A DNA stretch of 13,066 nt from Halicephalobus mephisto (taxonomy: Eukaryota > Nematoda > Chromadorea > Rhabditida > Panagrolaimidae). Of this stretch, positions 10,562 through 13,066 are shown one piece after another (position 1 is the first letter of the stretch; the number at the start of each line of letters is the position of its first letter). Made by a program: the position numbers and the translations under genes. The stretch is from NCBI GenBank assembly GCA_009193035.1, contig SWDT01000299.1:1-13066 (forward strand). The letters are read 5' to 3'. The notes below the pieces were generated by a model. The model had not been told where the DNA came from. It made no database searches and saw nothing but the letters and a program-made list of their open reading frames with translations.

Positions 10562-10598
10562 CTATCCACCGCGTCAAGGTGTTCAGACATCGGATAGG
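10529..10598 (-). ncRNA. candidate HDV-like self-cleaving ribozyme at the element 5' end
   Basis: Counting from the element's first base (10598 = 1), P1 pairs CCTATCC (1-7) with GGATAGG (32-38). P3 pairs ACC (19-21) with GGT (29-31), around loop L3 TTGACGC (22-28), which contains a CGC like the HDV L3. P3 runs directly into the second P1 strand. P2 could pair 10-14 with 66-70, and a short P4 could pair 45-47 with 52-54. The strand order P1, P2, P3, P3', P1', P4, P2' is that of the HDV-like double pseudoknot. The segment GGCAGAA (57-63) resembles the J4/2 strand; C59 (10540) would be the candidate catalytic base. HDV-like ribozymes are known at the 5' ends of several non-LTR retrotransposons, including RTE types, and from nematode genomes. 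Weak points: the first base is C rather than G, P1.1 has only one Watson-Crick pair, P4 is short and J4/2 long. Confidence 0.55.
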
Positions 10599-10611
10599 AA
10601 CTCTTTGGATC
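10599..10611. repeat. target-site duplication, right copy (13 bp)
   Basis: This is the exact second copy of AACTCTTTGGATC found at 7254-7266. It begins at the base after the element's first nucleotide and therefore defines the 5' boundary independently of the ribozyme fold. Confidence 0.9.
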
Positions 10612-10902
10612 ACTCAGACATTATTTATAAAGTAAAAATAAGAATTGGAAGACCTGAAGAGGATAGTACCCACAATTTCTGTGTATTTGAATTGTTTGGA
10701 TACTATTTCGTTAATGAGAAGGAATCTCTGATAATGACCAATATTTTTCATTCTTTTAGTTTCACTTTTTTAAGACTATCTCAACACAATGAAAGTGCTT
10801 AGAGAATAGAAGAGGTGTGGACACTCTCGGACAAGTTTAGGAATTTTATTCATTTGTATCATAGTCATTTAACAGTGTTAAAGATGAGCTTGTATTCAGT
10901 TT

Positions 10903-10937
10903 CATATGATATCACATTTTGTGATGTTTATCATATG
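10903..10937. repeat. bulged 14-bp inverted repeat
   Basis: CATATGAT (10903-10910) pairs with ATCATATG (10930-10937), and ATCACA (10911-10916) pairs with TGTGAT (10920-10925). The loop is three bases and the only interruption is a four-base bulge (10926-10929). Both outer arms contain the NdeI-like palindrome CATATG. It could be an RNA hairpin, a cruciform or a remnant of a small inverted-repeat element. No function can be assigned. Confidence 0.55.
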
Positions 10938-11794
10938 AGAATTCGGTGGAGCTTTTGATCTAATTTGGAAAAGATTTGTTTGTATATATTTCATTTCGAG
11001 GTTCTAACTCAAGGTTTTAGTGAGTTATTTAAACATTTTGAAAGGAGTACGATCTGTTTAGGATCTTCACTTAATTATTGAGGTTTTGAGTTTCATGAGT
11101 TGTTTGAAATAAAGGGTCAGTTTCTTTGATATTCAAATTCTCTAGTATTATGGAATTCAGACTGTAATATATGTGGGATATCGTAGAAAACAAAATTCTG
11201 AATTGAATGGTTCATAACATTCCAGAATTCGATTGTTTTTTATTTATGAAAAATTATTTTGGAAACTTTTTTACAACAATGCTTCAAAAATGGCCATATC
11301 TTAGTGAATAGGAGGTCTGAAGAGATATCAATGTACTTATAATTACAGTGATACAAATATATCTGAAATACAGCTGAATCATGTTTTTTTTTTCATTCCT
11401 AGAGGAAGATATGAAAAGGTGCCCTATGACCCCCATTACAGTTCATATTTGACAAATTTCATTCAACATAACAGTTAAGGGCTGACTTTTTGAAATGTTG
11501 TTAAGAAATACATGTTACATGATCCTATAAGATCAGATCAATATCTTTTTTACTTAAATTTAGAGAAAAAAGTGATTAAATTAGTTGAGAATATCAATGT
11601 GTTTTTTAGATAAAATACAATTATTTTCTTCACTTTTAGTACTTATTTAGTTTGTAAACATTATGTCCACTTTATAAATATGTCAATAGGTGTTCATTGA
11701 CAACGGAAAGAAATACATTTCATTAAAATCGAGTTTCGAACCGAAGAAAAAGTGATGATTCCTCTCAGATTTGAAGAGCAAAATATGCATCATA

Positions 11795-11836
11795 GGGTAA
11801 TCGAACCCGTAGATTCCGAATCTGAAGTCAGAATTG
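11795..11836 (-). pseudogene. tRNA-like fossil, anticodon-to-T-arm part
   Basis: On the minus strand TCTGACTTCAGA followed by GGGTTCGATT recalls the anticodon and T arms of a tRNA, most like an Arg tRNA. The 22-base distance from the first anticodon-loop base to the TTC of the T loop is exactly canonical. The loop CTTCAGA would carry anticodon TCA. Both stems contain mismatches, and no D arm or acceptor stem can be found. It is therefore at best an old tRNA pseudogene or tRNA-derived repeat, and could be chance. Confidence 0.25.
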
Positions 11837-12587
11837 AGGACTGATCTTCAAATATTGCCGATTCTGAGACAATATATTATTTCCTATTTAATTCAAAATC
11901 TAAAAATTGTTCGAATCGGTAAAATCAACTCTGTGTGAATCCTTCAATACAATTTAGTTTAGATAAATAGATGACTTTTTATGTGCTCTTTCATATCACA
12001 ATAATCTAGTTACATTAGCTATCAAACAAGTAAATCCACTAGTTTGTATTCACTTGAAAGTTTATAGGGAATTCTAATAGAGTGGAAGAATTTAGAAGTG
12101 CGACAATAATTGTGATACCAATACTCCTTACGAAACCTTTAATTGATCCGACTATATATTTTAAACCATTTCTGTTTGTCAACAGTGAATTTAAAAACTG
12201 ACTGATTACTCACAGATATAAATAAATACTTTTATATGGAAACAATTTTGTATTTTGATTTCATTGAATCAATATCAGTGACTGTTGTAGATGCATAGTC
12301 CCCATAACCGGAGATATTCAGAATACCGAAGTCTTAACAGTCCCTTCTCTCCACTGAGGAGTATAAAAAACAACACGTTGGTGTACTTGGAGTCCTCCCT
12401 GAATGTAGCTCTGATATTTAGTAATATCGTTCTTATTTTTATATTGTGTCTAATAATTAAGTATAGACATACCAATAACAACATTTTATTTTTTTACCTT
12501 ATTTCATTATATATTGAGATCGCCCTTCATGAACCTACAGTTAAAATATTATGCGATGATAAATTAAAATTCATTCTGTTGACTATA

Positions 12588-12665
12588 TTACTTCCCACCA
12601 CCACGATAACCACCATCTTTTAAGCAATTTCCACCGTAGTAGTGATATACAATATTATTATAATT
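12588..12665 (-). pseudogene. glycine/tyrosine-rich coding scrap
   Basis: A 26-codon minus-strand frame (25 residues and a stop), open from 12665 to the TAA at 12588-12590, ends in YYGGNCLKDGGYRGGGK. The GGY/RGG composition is unusual for AT-rich non-coding DNA and recalls the C-termini of glycine-rich nematode proteins. There is no clear splice acceptor, start codon or upstream continuation. It may be a decayed exon or chance. Confidence 0.15.
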
Positions 12666-12737
12666 TTACTTGACTGCTAGTCGAAGCTAAGATACTATCC
12701 TGCAAATCTATTGTAATTATTTTTTGAGAACATCTTC

Positions 12738-12840
12738 ACACAAAAACTGCTCTTACGTCGACGTTTCTGTCAAAAGTTAAACACTAGGAAGACAGGAGAA
12801 AACCGTCATTTGACGAAAACTTCAGAGAACCTTTTTGTGT
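12738..12840. repeat. small nested inverted-repeat block
   Basis: Outer arms ACACAAAAA (12738-12746) and TTTTTGTGT (12832-12840) are exact reverse complements. Inside lie CTGTC (12767-12771) facing GACAG (12791-12795), the perfect palindrome ACGTCGACGT (12755-12764) and the hairpin CGTCATTTGACG (12804-12815). A miniature element or a folded RNA is possible, but no target-site duplication is visible. Confidence 0.3.
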
Positions 12841-12888
12841 AATTATTTCCAACAGTATTTATCAAAAAAATAATGAATGAAATCGATA

Positions 12889-12894
12889 TTTATT
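12889..12894 (-). promoter_or_regulatory. possible AATAAA polyadenylation signal
   Basis: AATAAA on the minus strand begins six bases after the TGA of the possible terminal exon. In AT-rich DNA this hexamer is common, so it only weakly supports that gene model. Confidence 0.25.
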
Positions 12895-12900
12895 AAAACC

Positions 12901-13002
12901 TCAAAAAATTAAGTTAAGTACTTCCATTTTAAATAAAAAAACCACCGATAACCAGTCAAATTTCTTAACACTCACTACATCTGGCTGATGAAGAGTTCCG
13001 TG
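12901..13002 (-). CDS. possible terminal coding exon, partial gene
   Basis: On the minus strand a pyrimidine-rich tract ending TTCCAG forms a good nematode-type splice acceptor (AG at 13004-13003). The following frame is open for 33 codons to TGA at 12903-12901. Residues begin HGTLHQPDVVSVKKF and match no family I recognise. AATAAA lies just after the stop (12894-12889), giving a very short 3' UTR. A donor GTAACT at 13046-13041 would define a 44-nt intron, with exon 13047-13066 in frame and running off the window. The model rests on splice and polyadenylation signals only. The plus strand also has a short open frame here (12969-13037) but lacks an acceptor and a start. Confidence 0.25.
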   Translation of the reverse strand, partial: HGTLHQPDVVSVKKFDWLSVVFLFKMEVLNLIF

Positions 13003-13066
13003 CTGGAAGAGAAGAGGAAGACGAGGATCGTCGATGAACGAGTTACAAAATCGCTAACGTTTTGTC

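Larger units (their letters stand above)
7267..10598 (-). mobile_element. full-length RTE-type non-LTR retrotransposon, inactivated
   Basis: This 3332-bp element reads right to left: 5' structured leader (10598-10529), AP-like endonuclease (about 10376-9455), linker, reverse transcriptase (about 9189-7580), C-terminal domain and a 48-nt 3' UTR. Endonuclease followed by reverse transcriptase without a separate ORF1, a length near 3.3 kb, a very short 3' UTR and a short tandem-repeat tail are all typical of the RTE clade. The element has no LTRs. GC content is clearly higher than in both flanks. Exact 13-bp duplications flank it, so it is not 5'-truncated, unusual for an old LINE copy. Many frameshifts and at least four in-frame stops show that it cannot make its own protein. 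Confidence 0.93.
10612..12270. other. AT-rich non-coding DNA
   Basis: No coding frame of note occurs. T-runs recur about every 10 bases in places (for example 10990-11095), but more weakly than on the left side. The stretch contains the bulged hairpin at 10903-10937 and the tRNA-like fossil near 11795-11836, listed separately. Otherwise I see nothing I can name. Confidence 0.6.

Noticed and set aside
7260..10802. Numerous plus-strand open frames of 60-137 codons
   Set aside because: Most are antisense shadows of the minus-strand endonuclease and reverse transcriptase, whose motifs are clear. The last (10389-10802) runs past the element's 5' end into the AT-rich flank and shows no domain.
12291..12623. 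110-codon plus-strand open frame with hydrophobic segments
   Set aside because: Hydrophobicity follows from T-rich codons in AT-rich DNA; there is no domain, signal or homolog I recognise, and the opposite strand is also partly open here.
12969..13037. Plus-strand frame ending in LADEEFRAGREEEDEDRR and a stop
   Set aside because: The acidic tail looks protein-like, but an in-frame stop at 12966-12968 and the absence of a nearby acceptor or ATG make it hard to connect to an exon.
1..13066. CRISPR arrays, bacterial operons or prophage
   Set aside because: No spaced direct-repeat array, ribosome-binding sites or dense coding exists; the sequence is eukaryotic in character.

Overview
The window looks like eukaryotic, probably nematode, non-coding DNA. 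It is AT-rich and has no long reading frames outside one mobile element. Four things point to a nematode: long stretches of A- and T-runs phased at about 10 bp (like the PATCs, periodic An/Tn clusters, of Caenorhabditis and Pristionchus); a nematode-like RTE-type LINE; a 5S rRNA-like sequence that still shares blocks with nematode 5S; and a small Sm-site RNA-like structure beside it. The species cannot be fixed from the sequence alone.

Layout. Positions 1-6050 are AT-rich, apparently non-coding DNA; the ~10-bp phasing is clearest in the stretches I counted near 2220-2400 and 2770-2935, and can be followed over roughly 2000-4800. At 6064-6293 sits a GC-richer island. It holds a diverged 5S rRNA-like gene with its closing helix intact and a T6 terminator, then two stem-loops flanking an Sm-like site, then a palindrome. 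Positions 6304-7253 are again AT-rich non-coding DNA.

Positions 7267-10598 are one 3.3-kb non-LTR retrotransposon of RTE type on the minus strand. It is bounded by an exact 13-bp target-site duplication (7254-7266 and 10599-10611), so it is a full-length insertion. It encodes an AP-like endonuclease followed by a reverse transcriptase, both broken by frameshifts and stops. Its 3' end (left side) is a tandem AATAAAG tail. Its first ~70 nt (right side) can be folded in the strand order of an HDV-like self-cleaving ribozyme, and helix P1 begins exactly at the boundary set independently by the target-site duplication. This is the most interesting signal in the window.

Positions 10612-13066 are AT-rich again. 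They hold a bulged 14-bp hairpin, a tRNA-like fossil, a small structured block, a glycine-rich coding scrap and, at the very end, a possible minus-strand terminal exon preceded by a 44-nt intron. No complete protein gene is supported. All functional statements are inferences from sequence patterns read by eye.
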